DNA of 14,194 nt from Frondihabitans sp. (GTDB taxonomy: Bacteria; Actinomycetota; Actinomycetes; Actinomycetales; Microbacteriaceae): NCBI GenBank assembly GCA_025464735.1, contig JAODMX010000308.1, forward strand, positions 1 to 14,194. Direction: 5' to 3'. The translations under genes were made by a program, and so were the position numbers. The notes beneath the pieces were generated by a model. The model saw only the letters and a list, made by a program, of their open reading frames with translations. It searched no databases and had not been told where the DNA came from. Shown one piece after another: positions 1 to 6,798 of the stretch (positions are counted from its first letter, which is position 1; each line of letters begins with the position of its first letter).

Positions 1-562
1 GAATTTCGGGCCGCATAAGAAGTACCTGCCCTACGTCGAGGGCGAAACACACCACACGATTCCGTTGGTGACGGCGGACGACGATCTCCTCTACCCGCGA
101 GACTGGCTCGAGACGCTGGTCGCCGCGTATCGCCCCGAGGATCGCGTGGTCGTGGCACACCGGGTGCACCGGATCGCAGTCGTGCGAAACGACATCGCTC
201 CGTACTGGACCTGGGGTCGGGCGACATCCTCGCGCCCCAGTGCGCGGCACTTCGCGACGGGCGGTTCCGGGCTCGTCCTTCCGCCCGCCGTCCTCGACCA
301 CCTTCGTGAGCTGGGGCGCGGGTTCGAGGGCCGCGCGCCCACGGCCGACGACGTTTGGCTCAATTTCGCGATCCTCGACAGCGGGCATCGGGTGCGTCCG
401 CTTCTTCACCTCGAGGAGTCCGACTACGGGCAGACCCGAGGCATCGGGCGCCACCTGGTCGAGCCCCTGATGGTGCAGAACGTCTTCCACGGTGGGAACG
501 ACGCGCAGATCGACCAGACCTACGACGCCTCGACGCGGTCGACCGTCCTCGCGGACGTCTGA
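1..562 (+). CDS. Glycosyltransferase, family 2-like, C-terminal part (5' end outside window)
   Basis: The reading frame is open from base 2, so the gene starts before the window; about 186 residues plus a TGA at 560-562 are visible. The fragment shows a family-2-like (GT-A) nucleotide-sugar transferase pattern. An acidic ADDD stretch follows a hydrophobic strand (LVTADDDLLYPRDW, near base 70) and would hold the metal and sugar nucleotide. Further on come a glycine turn (ATGGSGLVLPP, near 255) and a TADDVWL motif (near 343), the usual acceptor-side acidic block of such enzymes. It probably transfers a sugar to a cell-surface polysaccharide at the cytoplasmic face; donor and acceptor cannot be read from the sequence. 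A family-4 glycosyltransferase lies about 1.1 kb downstream on the same strand. The family call is fairly sure, the substrate unknown. Confidence 0.75.
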   Translation, partial: NFGPHKKYLPYVEGETHHTIPLVTADDDLLYPRDWLETLVAAYRPEDRVVVAHRVHRIAVVRNDIAPYWTWGRATSSRPSARHFATGGSGLVLPPAVLDHLRELGRGFEGRAPTADDVWLNFAILDSGHRVRPLLHLEESDYGQTRGIGRHLVEPLMVQNVFHGGNDAQIDQTYDASTRSTVLADV

Positions 563-592
563 GACCCGGCTAGTCCCGACGCCTCGGCCTGT

Positions 593-598
593 CAGACT
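593..598 (+). promoter_or_regulatory. -10-like hexamer for leaderless start at 605
   Basis: CAGACT lies exactly 6 nt before the GTG at 605, where a TANNNT-type -10 box should sit if transcription starts on the start codon. There is no Shine-Dalgarno between the previous stop and the GTG. No good -35 is seen. The first base departs from the consensus, so this is the weakest of the three + strand examples. Confidence 0.4.
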
Positions 599-604
599 TG
601 CCTG

Positions 605-1246
605 GTGCCCGAAGAACCTCCGCCCAGCGTCGAAGCGACCACCCACGGCGTAGGGCCGTGGCCCGGTGGTCAAGCCGCGTGGCCCACCGACGCGCACTTC
701 GACCACGACCTCCTGCGCGAGGGCGACACCCGCAACGTGATCGACCGCTACCGCTACTGGACGATGGCGGCGATCGTCGCCGACCTCGACGAGCACCGTC
801 ACCCGTTCCACGTCGCCATCGAGAACTGGCAGCACGACCTCAACATCGGGTCGATCGTGCGGAGCGCCAACGCGTTCGCCGCCGACACGGTGCACATCAT
901 CGGCCGGCGACGGTGGAACAAGCGTGGCGCCATGGTGACCGACCGCTACCAGCACGTGATCAATCACCCGGATGTCGCCTCCTTCGTCGACTGGGCCCAC
1001 GAGCACGAGCTCTCGATCCTCGCGATCGACAACGTCGACGGCTCCGTCCCGATCGAGACCTTCGACCTGCCGGAGAGGTGCGTCTTCCTGTTCGGGCAGG
1101 AAGGCCCCGGCCTGTCGCCCGAAGCCATCGCGGCGGCGGAGGCGGTGTTGGAGATCGTGCAGTTCGGATCCACTCGGAGCATCAACGCCTCTGCCGCGGC
1201 CGCCGTCGTGATGCACTCTTGGATCCTGAAGCACGTTCGGTTCTGA
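605..1246 (+). CDS. TrmH/SpoU-family RNA 2'-O-ribose methyltransferase
   Basis: Predicted SPOUT-class enzyme of 213 aa that transfers a methyl group from S-adenosylmethionine to a ribose 2'-OH of tRNA or rRNA in the cytoplasm. All three family motifs are present. Motif 1 is NIGSIVRSANAF (residues 80-91) with the catalytic Arg86. Motif 2 is FLFGQEGPGLS (161-171). Motif 3 is STRSINASAAAA (189-200), which forms the trefoil-knot SAM pocket. The roughly 65 residues before motif 1 are not conserved in type and may contact RNA. The start is a GTG at 605 with no ribosome-binding site but a -10-like hexamer 6 nt upstream, suggesting leaderless mRNA. The DUF3151 gene follows after 27 bp. The target nucleotide cannot be deduced. 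The family assignment is secure. Confidence 0.92.
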   Translation: MPEEPPPSVEATTHGVGPWPGGQAAWPTDAHFDHDLLREGDTRNVIDRYRYWTMAAIVADLDEHRHPFHVAIENWQHDLNIGSIVRSANAFAADTVHIIGRRRWNKRGAMVTDRYQHVINHPDVASFVDWAHEHELSILAIDNVDGSVPIETFDLPERCVFLFGQEGPGLSPEAIAAAEAVLEIVQFGSTRSINASAAAAVVMHSWILKHVRF

Positions 1247-1261
1247 CCCGCCGCGTGGCGC

Positions 1262-1267
1262 TAGCGT
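1262..1267 (+). promoter_or_regulatory. -10 box (TAGCGT) for leaderless DUF3151 gene
   Basis: TAGCGT matches TANNNT and ends exactly 6 nt before the ATG at 1274. With no Shine-Dalgarno in the 27-bp gap, transcription most likely begins at the ATG. No clear -35. Confidence 0.55.
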
Positions 1268-1273
1268 GGTGTC

Positions 1274-1684
1274 ATGTCTTCCGCGAATCTCCTCGGTGTG
1301 CCCGAGACGCTCCTTCCCGCTGAGCCCGAGGTCGCAGCTGACCTCGTCTCGACGTCGCTCGTGGCAGTTGTGACGGCCCACCCGACTTCGTCGCTGGCGT
1401 GGGCGCTCCTCTCCGACGAGACGAGTGCCGCCGGACGCGACCTCGAGGCCTATGCCTACGCGCGAGTGGGCTACCACCGCGGGCTCGACTCGTTGCGAAA
1501 GGCCGGGTGGCGCGGCCAGGGTCCCGTTCCGTGGGCACACGAGCCGAACCGTGGAGTGCTCCGGGCGCTGTACGCACTTCGTCGGGGCGCAATCGCCATC
1601 GGGGAGGAGTCCGAGATCGAGCGGCTCACGACCTTCCTCAACGATGCCGACCCCACTGCGGTGGCCGCCATCGAGGCCGTCTGA
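1274..1684 (+). CDS. DUF3151-family protein
   Basis: A protein of 136 aa that matches the actinobacterial DUF3151 family in length and pattern. An N-terminal LLGVPETLLP segment is followed by an alpha-helical core. The central part is the most typical: HPTSSLAWALLSDE (residues 36-49), then an AYAYARVGYHRGLDSLRKAG helix, then GQGPVPWAHEPNRG. No catalytic motif, signal peptide or membrane segment is visible, so it is probably a soluble cytoplasmic protein of unknown function. It sits between the RNA methyltransferase (27 bp upstream) and the GT4 gene (31 bp downstream). A -10 hexamer of its own, 6 nt before the ATG, argues for independent leaderless transcription rather than a simple operon. 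The family name is recalled from pattern and not searched. Confidence 0.8.
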   Translation: MSSANLLGVPETLLPAEPEVAADLVSTSLVAVVTAHPTSSLAWALLSDETSAAGRDLEAYAYARVGYHRGLDSLRKAGWRGQGPVPWAHEPNRGVLRALYALRRGAIAIGEESEIERLTTFLNDADPTAVAAIEAV

Positions 1685-1703
1685 GGCAGCGCTGAGTCGC
1701 CAC

Positions 1704-1709
1704 TACCAT
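1704..1709 (+). promoter_or_regulatory. -10 box (TACCAT) for leaderless glycosyltransferase gene
   Basis: TACCAT fits TANNNT and lies exactly 6 nt before the ATG at 1716, the same spacing as at the preceding genes. No Shine-Dalgarno is present in the 31-bp gap. Confidence 0.55.
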
Positions 1710-1715
1710 GGTGCA

Positions 1716-2861
1716 ATGCCGGATCATGATCAGTCGTCTCGCCGCGTTGCTCTGATCGGAACCCGCGGTTATCCGAGCTACTACGGCGGGTTCGAGACCG
1801 CAGTGCGCAAGCTCGCGCCGTTCCTGGCCGAGTCGGGCTGGGACGTCACCGTTTACGGCCGCGACGGCGCCACGCGCCAGGACGACCCCGATCGCGATCC
1901 GCGCGTCAAGACACGCGTCACGAAGGGCGTCGAGACCAAGTCGCTGAGCACCCTGTCGTACGGGCTCACGGCTGTGCTCGACGCGGCGATCCGCAAGCCC
2001 GACGTCGCTCTCGTGATGAACGTGGCGCACGGTTTCTGGCTGCCGCTGTTGAAGCTCCGCGGCGTGCCGACCCTCGTCAACGTCGACGGCATCGAGTGGG
2101 AGCGAGCCAAGTGGGGCACGCTCGCCAAGTTCATGTTCCGTGCAGGAGCCAGAACCACGGCCTGGTGGGGCAACCGCCTGGTCTACGACGCGAAGGAGAT
2201 CGCGCGCTACTGGAAGGTTCGCTTCGGCACCGATGGCGTTTTCATCCCCTACGGGGGCGAGGAGCCCGGCGACCTCCCGGCGCCCGACGAGTCGACCCAT
2301 CGGGGTTACGCGCTCGTGGTCGCTCGTTTCGTGCCGGAGAACACGATCGAGGAGTTCATTCGGGCGGCCGAGATGATCGGCGAGACGCACGACGTGATCA
2401 TCGTCGGCTCCACCGGTTACGGCGGCGAACTCGAAGAGAGGGTCGCGGCGCTCGCCGAGGCGAACCCGCGCGTGACCTGGCTCGGCCACCTGAGCGACGA
2501 CAAGCGGCTTCTGGGGCTCTGGCAGCACGCGGGCGCCTACTTCCACGGACACAGCGTTGGTGGCACCAACCCTGCGCTGGTGCAGGCAATGCTCTGTGGG
2601 GCCCCGACGGTGGCGCGCGACACCGTCTACAACCGTGAGGTGCTCGACGACACGGCCGTGTTCGTGCCACCGGTTGCGGCGGCGATCGCGCGTGCCGTGA
2701 CCGACTTGCTGCAGGATCCTGAAGCTCAAGAACGCCTGTCGGTTGCGGCTCGCGAGCGCGCCCGGCAGCACTACACCTGGGCGGACATCTGCCGCCGCTA
2801 CGAGGCCGAGCTCGAGTCGCTGCTCGAAGGGCGGCCCCGCTGGGTGACCGACCAGCCTTAG
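1716..2861 (+). CDS. Glycosyltransferase family 4, DUF1972/rhamnosyltransferase type
   Basis: A GT-B fold nucleotide-sugar transferase of 381 aa. The N-terminal domain opens with VALIGTRGYPSYYGGFET (residues 11-28), the hallmark of the DUF1972 domain found in rhamnosyl- and other transferases of surface polysaccharide synthesis. VNVDGIEWERAKW (near residue 125) is also typical. The C-terminal GT1 domain carries HSVGGTNPALVQAM (near 278-291) and a NREVL acidic site; the position usually held by Glu in GGTNPSLLEAM is Gln here. It likely adds a deoxyhexose or hexose to a lipid-linked or polymer acceptor at the inner membrane. The ATG at 1716 is chosen because the family's first strand starts 10 residues later and a -10 box lies 6 nt upstream; the open frame continues upstream to 1425 but that part is antiparallel noise inside DUF3151. 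Donor sugar unknown. Confidence 0.88.
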   Translation: MPDHDQSSRRVALIGTRGYPSYYGGFETAVRKLAPFLAESGWDVTVYGRDGATRQDDPDRDPRVKTRVTKGVETKSLSTLSYGLTAVLDAAIRKPDVALVMNVAHGFWLPLLKLRGVPTLVNVDGIEWERAKWGTLAKFMFRAGARTTAWWGNRLVYDAKEIARYWKVRFGTDGVFIPYGGEEPGDLPAPDESTHRGYALVVARFVPENTIEEFIRAAEMIGETHDVIIVGSTGYGGELEERVAALAEANPRVTWLGHLSDDKRLLGLWQHAGAYFHGHSVGGTNPALVQAMLCGAPTVARDTVYNREVLDDTAVFVPPVAAAIARAVTDLLQDPEAQERLSVAARERARQHYTWADICRRYEAELESLLEGRPRWVTDQP

Positions 2862-2898
2862 CCGGTCCTTGCGCGGTGGGCATGGTGGCGCGGAGGGG

Positions 2899-4887
2899 CT
2901 AGCCGATGAGGGAGGGTCGCAGGTCGCGCATCGTGCGGCTGCGAGTCATGCGCGAGGCGGCGATGTAGGAGAACAGCAGTGCTCCGACGAGCCAGCAGCC
3001 GAGCACTCCCGCGTCGGCCCAGGCGGCGCTCATGCTGCCGCCGTACATCAGCTGGCGGATGGCATCGACGGCGTAGCTCATCGGCAGAGCGTGGTGCAGA
3101 GCGGCGAGCGGTGCCGGCAGCGTCTGCCAGGGGAATGTGCCGCCGGCGGTGACGAGTTGGACGAGCATGAGCACGAGCCCGAGGAACTGGCCGACGCTGC
3201 CGAGCCACACGTTGAGCGCCATGATGATCGCCGCGAACGTCACCGAGGCGAGCACCATGATCGCGATCATGCCGGTCGGGTTGACGACGTCGAAGCCGAG
3301 GGCGAACTTCACGATGGCGAAGAGGGCGAGCATCTGCACCAGGCCGAGGACCGCGGGGGTCAGCCAGCCGGCGAGGGTGATCCGGGCGGGAGCTTTCACC
3401 GCAGTGATGGCGCGCTTCGAGATCGGTTTGATGATCAGGAAGAGGGCGTACATGCCGATCCAGGCCGCGAGGCTGATGAAGAACGGGGCGAGGCCGGCGC
3501 CGTAGCTTCCGGCGCTGGCGACCGAGGCATCCTTGATGTTGACGGGGTTCGCGATGGCCGAGGCCTGCTTGTCACGCGTGGCAGCCGTCGTCGCCGGGAT
3601 CTTCTTGACGCCGTCGTTGAGGCCGGTCGTGAGTTTCGCGGTGCCGCTCACGAGTGAGGCCGCGCCGGAGTCGAGCTTGGCGATGCCGGTCGAGAGCGTG
3701 CTGGCGCCGGTGGCCGTCTGTGATGCGCCCGTCGACAGGGTCGAGGCGCCGCTCGCGGCGGACGCGATTCCGTTCGCGAGTGCTGGGGCCGACGCGTTGA
3801 GTGCGCTAGCGCCCGTGGCGACCTGCGCGCTGCCGTCCTGTAGCTTCTGCGTGCTCGCCTGCAGTGTGGTCAATTGGGTCACGAGAGCGTCCGCCTGCTC
3901 GGAGGCCGCCGTCGATGTGCTCTGGTTGGTCGCGTCGATCACCTGCGTGATTGCGCTCGCCTGGGCGGCGCTGAGGCCGGCTTTTGAGTAGACGACCTTG
4001 AGCGCCGCCTGCTGCTGGGCGGCAGCTGCCTTCAGAGTGGTGGGGAGTGCGGCGACCGCCTCTTTCGCGGTACTGACGTTGTTGGTGACGTTCTCGTTCA
4101 ATGTCTTGTTACCGGCCGCGACAGCATCGGCACCGGTCGCCAGCTGCTCCGCCGACGCAGGCAGCCCCGCCGTCTGCGACTTCAGCGTCTGCAGGCCCGA
4201 GTTGAGCGACGAAGCGCCCGACGCGACCTGCGACGTGCCCGACGCGAGCGACGAAGCGCCGCTGGCAGCCGAGTCGAGACCGGACTTTAGCTGCTTCGCG
4301 CCGTCGACGAGTTTCTCGGATCCGGACGCGGCCGTCACAAGGTTCGAGCGGACCTCGCTGAGGCCCACGAGGAGCGTCGCGGCAGCCTGCTTGCCGACCT
4401 CCTCGGTGACGGCCGACCGGATGGAGGTGCCGGCCTGGTCGGCGATGGTCGTCGACAGGTAGCTCGTCGTGTCGTTGGTGGTGAGGTCGATCTTGGCGCG
4501 CGTGGGATCCTGCGAGCTCGTCGAGGTCAGGTCGGTGGAGAACGTGGACGGGATCGTGAAGACGAAGTTGTAGGTCTCGTCTCGGATGCCCTTGTCGGCC
4601 TGCGCCTGAGTGACGACGTGCCAGTCGAAGTTCTTGGCGTCGACCAGCTCTTTGGTGACCTTGTTGCCGTAGTTGACGGCGTTGCCGTCGGAATCCTTCG
4701 CACCTGCGTCGTTGTCGACGATTGCCGCCGGGATGTGGTCGAGCTTCGCGTAGGGGTTCTGGTTGGCCCAGAGGTACATGCCGCCGTAGAGCAGCGGCAC
4801 CACCATGAGGGCGACGAGGGCGAGCCGGGCGAGCGAGGTGGCAGTGAGGCGCTTCAGCTCGGAGCGGATGAGGGCGATGATCTTCAC
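2899..4887 (-). CDS. YhgE/Pip-family membrane protein (ABC-2-like permease with LxxG heptad repeats)
   Basis: A membrane protein of 662 aa with YhgE/Pip layout. One N-terminal transmembrane helix (residues about 20-40) ends in PLLYGGMYLWANQNPY, a family signature. A long extracytoplasmic region (41-460) follows. About 185-430 of it is a chain of seven-residue LxxG/SG repeats (SGASSLASGTSQVASGASSL) that should form long coiled or helical hairpins. Four to five transmembrane helices close the protein (about 462-485, 505-530, 537-560, 565-583, 623-646), with GGTFPWQTLP and HALPMSYAVDAIRQLMYGG motifs. Relatives include the phage-infection protein Pip and, more distantly, EsaA/YueB. It is probably a translocator or surface receptor of unknown cargo. 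The GTG start overlaps the TGA of the preceding gene by 4 nt (GTGA), implying translational coupling with the ABC-like gene. Assignment secure, substrate unknown. Confidence 0.9.
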   Translation of the reverse strand: MKIIALIRSELKRLTATSLARLALVALMVVPLLYGGMYLWANQNPYAKLDHIPAAIVDNDAGAKDSDGNAVNYGNKVTKELVDAKNFDWHVVTQAQADKGIRDETYNFVFTIPSTFSTDLTSTSSQDPTRAKIDLTTNDTTSYLSTTIADQAGTSIRSAVTEEVGKQAAATLLVGLSEVRSNLVTAASGSEKLVDGAKQLKSGLDSAASGASSLASGTSQVASGASSLNSGLQTLKSQTAGLPASAEQLATGADAVAAGNKTLNENVTNNVSTAKEAVAALPTTLKAAAAQQQAALKVVYSKAGLSAAQASAITQVIDATNQSTSTAASEQADALVTQLTTLQASTQKLQDGSAQVATGASALNASAPALANGIASAASGASTLSTGASQTATGASTLSTGIAKLDSGAASLVSGTAKLTTGLNDGVKKIPATTAATRDKQASAIANPVNIKDASVASAGSYGAGLAPFFISLAAWIGMYALFLIIKPISKRAITAVKAPARITLAGWLTPAVLGLVQMLALFAIVKFALGFDVVNPTGMIAIMVLASVTFAAIIMALNVWLGSVGQFLGLVLMLVQLVTAGGTFPWQTLPAPLAALHHALPMSYAVDAIRQLMYGGSMSAAWADAGVLGCWLVGALLFSYIAASRMTRSRTMRDLRPSLIG

Positions 4888-5546
4888 GATTGGAGGCTTT
4901 CGGGCGAGACGGCGGTCGGTGTGGTGGGGGTGTCGACGCCGTCGTCGATCGGGAGGAGTCGCTGGACGTGCAGGGCCGCGGCCACGCCGGTCACGACCAT
5001 AACGGTGAAGCCGCGGGCGCTGAGGTCGGTGACCACGCGGAACCAGGCCTCCGTGTCGCCGCCGTGGCGTTCGGGCGAGGTGATGACGAGACCCTTGATG
5101 CCCGGGCGGAGGATGGCGAGCTCGGTGAGCAGCCGGATCCTTGCCTCGGTCGGAATGGTCTTGACTGGAGCGTTCTCGAAAGCGGTGAGGCCCACGGCCT
5201 CGAGGAACGCGCGGGCGTTCTCGCGGTCACCGTGGTGGTCGGCGAGTGCGAGCTCTTCGCGCACGACGGTCAGCACGCTGAGGTCGGCGAAGGGCTCGGC
5301 GACGGTCGGCGTGTCGATGAGTGCGAAGGCGGCGCGGATCGCGGCGGCATCGTCCACGCCGTCGATCAGAACGCGGCCCGTCTCGGGCTTCATGCGTCCC
5401 CCGGCGATGAGGGACGCGAGCGTGGGGGCGCCCTCCGTCTCGACCGCTGCGATTCCGGGAACGTTGGTAGTCGCTTCGGCAGACGTCTGGGGGAGCGGGG
5501 CGCCTGGTCCGTCGCCGATGCCGATGGCTTCGAGCGTGAGTTTCAT
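4884..5546 (-). CDS. Degenerate ABC-transporter ATPase-like protein (predicted pseudo-ATPase)
   Basis: A 220-aa protein placed between TetR and YhgE, where an ABC ATPase is usual. Its outline still follows an ABC domain. LASLIAGGRMKPETGRVLIDG (split here: LASLIAGG at 43-50, RMKPETGRVLIDG at 51-63) resembles the segment after Walker A. EPFADLSVLTVVREELAL (84-101) resembles the Q-loop and LTV..E region. ARIRLLTELAILRPGIKGLVI (residues 135-155) resembles the helix and strand up to Walker B. The catalytic motifs are missing: no GxxGxGKS/T before residue 43, IPTEARIR in place of LSGGQ-x-QR, VITSPE in place of a D-E Walker B, and TGVA in place of the switch TH. ATP hydrolysis is therefore unlikely; it may be a structural or regulatory partner of the YhgE protein. 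ATG at 5546 has a GGAGGA site (5553-5558) and overlaps the tetR stop as ATGA. Confidence 0.75.
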   Translation of the reverse strand: MKLTLEAIGIGDGPGAPLPQTSAEATTNVPGIAAVETEGAPTLASLIAGGRMKPETGRVLIDGVDDAAAIRAAFALIDTPTVAEPFADLSVLTVVREELALADHHGDRENARAFLEAVGLTAFENAPVKTIPTEARIRLLTELAILRPGIKGLVITSPERHGGDTEAWFRVVTDLSARGFTVMVVTGVAAALHVQRLLPIDDGVDTPTTPTAVSPESLQS

Positions 5547-6217
5547 CGGGATTCCTCCGGGGATGGGGTCGTGGTGTCAGGGAGCGTGCGCAGGATCTCG
5601 TCGGCCTCGCGAGCGCCGAAGCCCACGATCGAGAGCACGGAGAGGACGACGAGGCGACGCCCCTCCTCGCTCGTGATGTCGTAGCGAGTGGCCTCGTCGA
5701 GCACCGAGATCGCTGAGCTCTCGACCAGGCGCGCGAGGGTGTCGACGCTGATGTCGGTGCGGAAGGCGCCAGTGTCGACGCCCCGAGCGACGATCTCGTG
5801 GACGTGATTGCGCAAGGGCCGCAAGGCGTCGCCGACGAGGCTGAGCTGCGGGCCACGCAGGGTGAGAAGCGCCATCACGCGGATGTGGTCGACCTCGTGC
5901 CAGATCCGCGCGCCGATCGCGGCGAGTTGGAGAGCAGGATCCGAACCCTCGAGTTCGGGTGCCGCGCTGAGCAGTGCCGCGTTGATGCGGGTCGCCCCGT
6001 GCAGGGCGAGCTCCCGGAGCAGGTCATCGCGGGTCGAGAAATGACCGTAGATCGCTCGGCGGGAAAGGCCCGCTTCGGCTGCGATCGCCTCGAGGGAGGC
6101 GCTGGGATCGCGATTGAGGAGGGTTGCCGCGGCCAGGATCAGGGCTTCGCGGTTCTCGGCCGCGTCTTTGCGCGGGGCTCGGGCCCGCGGTTGTGCCGCG
6201 GGGGTGGTGGTGGGCAT
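5543..6217 (-). CDS. TetR/AcrR-family transcriptional regulator
   Basis: A 224-aa one-component repressor. After a basic, proline-rich N-terminal tail (residues 1-20), the DNA-binding domain runs from about 22 to 68. It shows the typical helix-turn-helix SLEAIAAEAGLSRRAIYGHF (41-60) followed by a STRDDLLREL helix. The rest (about 75-215) is an all-helical ligand-binding and dimerisation domain with no recognisable ligand signature. It is the first gene of the tetR-ABC-like-yhgE operon, its stop overlapping the next start as ATGA. A TATACT -10 box lies exactly 6 nt before the ATG, so the message is probably leaderless. A 28-bp palindrome overlapping the expected -35 position suggests that it represses its own operon. 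The inducer is unknown; a compound handled by the YhgE-like exporter is the natural guess. Confidence 0.9.
   Translation of the reverse strand: MPTTTPAAQPRARAPRKDAAENREALILAAATLLNRDPSASLEAIAAEAGLSRRAIYGHFSTRDDLLRELALHGATRINAALLSAAPELEGSDPALQLAAIGARIWHEVDHIRVMALLTLRGPQLSLVGDALRPLRNHVHEIVARGVDTGAFRTDISVDTLARLVESSAISVLDEATRYDITSEEGRRLVVLSVLSIVGFGAREADEILRTLPDTTTPSPEESR
5553..5558 (-). promoter_or_regulatory. Shine-Dalgarno (GGAGGA) of the ABC-like gene
   Basis: On the minus strand GGAGGA ends 6 nt before the ATG at 5546, inside the tail of tetR. It fixes the start of the ABC-like gene and shows reinitiation at the ATGA overlap. Confidence 0.75.
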
Positions 6218-6223
6218 GGTTTG

Positions 6224-6229
6224 AGTATA
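6224..6229 (-). promoter_or_regulatory. -10 box (TATACT) of the tetR operon, leaderless
   Basis: On the minus strand TATACT, close to consensus, ends exactly 6 nt before the tetR ATG (6217), so transcription should start at or next to the start codon. The -35 position, around 6247-6252, falls within the palindrome at 6233-6260 and shows no good TTGACA. Confidence 0.65.
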
Positions 6230-6232
6230 CGC

Positions 6233-6260
6233 CTAAGTTGCACTGTTGTGTGCACTTTAG
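6233..6260. promoter_or_regulatory. Probable TetR operator (28-bp inverted repeat)
   Basis: CTAAGTTGCAC-N6-GTGCACTTTAG: the two 11-base arms match at 9 of 11 positions as an inverted repeat. The site lies just upstream of the -10 box of the divergently read tetR operon and covers its -35 position. Size, symmetry and place fit an autoregulatory TetR operator. The binding itself is inferred. Confidence 0.6.
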
Positions 6261-6465
6261 TGGTGGGTGGTGACCGAACCGTCATCGCTTGCTTTTACCA
6301 GCGATCGCATGAGGGGCGCCTGCACCGCTTCCGGTGGAGAATGACTGCGTGACTTCGATACCCCGCCGGGCTTGACCAACTTCCGAGATCTTTGCTTCCG
6401 CTTTGTCAGGGCGCAGGCGAATCGACTTCTCGCCCTGTCGCAGCCGCATGTGTCAGCCATCGTCG

Positions 6466-6650
6466 ATGGGGCTGCTTACCGAGTTTCTGGATCACGATGA
6501 GTTCGGTCTAGTGATCGAGCAGCTCGGTGAGGTCCTTGGGAAGCGAACGGACGCATTGCATCGGAGATCGCCAGCATCTTCGAAATGCTTCTCGAGGTGA
6601 TGGACATCGACGCCCCAGGGCTTGAGAAGCTTCGCGCGCACTCCGTCTAG
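6466..6650 (+). pseudogene. Frameshifted small gene, toxin-immunity-protein-like
   Basis: From ATG 6466 the frame encodes MGLLTEFLDHDEFGLVIEQ and continues to EVLG at 6529-6540. Shifting by one base there gives a continuous second half: EANGRIASEIASIFEMLLEV, then MDIDAPGLEKLRAHSV and a TAG at 6648-6650. The two halves join perfectly if a run of four G had become the GGG at 6538-6540. The joined product is about 61 aa, acidic and helical, with a DHDEF-[helix]-LGE pattern like small immunity proteins of contact-dependent or polymorphic toxins. No Shine-Dalgarno is seen. No toxin gene is recognised upstream, though a + frame ending at 6500 overlaps this start. The frameshift reading is well supported; the immunity role is only a resemblance. 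A sequencing error in the G run would make it an intact gene. Confidence 0.4.
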
Positions 6651-6798
6651 CCACTTGTCATTCGTTGGCCTCACGATTCGGCTTCGACCCGGCACACGCG
6701 GGAACGCGTCGTCGACCCAAACCCTGACAGTCCGCTCGTTGCCGCAGTCGCGGTGTCGTGTTGTGGTGCGGGTTGAGGGACAGAAGTAGATTCGTCGC

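Noticed and set aside
1638..2771. Long minus-strand open frame (377 codons) opposite the GT4 gene
   Set aside because: Antisense shadow of a high-GC gene: composition is rich in Arg, His and Val with no family pattern, while the + strand frame has clear glycosyltransferase motifs.
2862..2898. Possible terminator between the convergent GT4 and YhgE genes
   Set aside because: Only an imperfect CCTTGCGC/GCGCGGAGG pairing with a long loop and no T run.
4618..5676. 352-codon + strand frame across the YhgE and ABC-like genes
   Set aside because: Low-complexity translation and no motif; it crosses a 4-nt gene overlap of a well-supported minus-strand operon.
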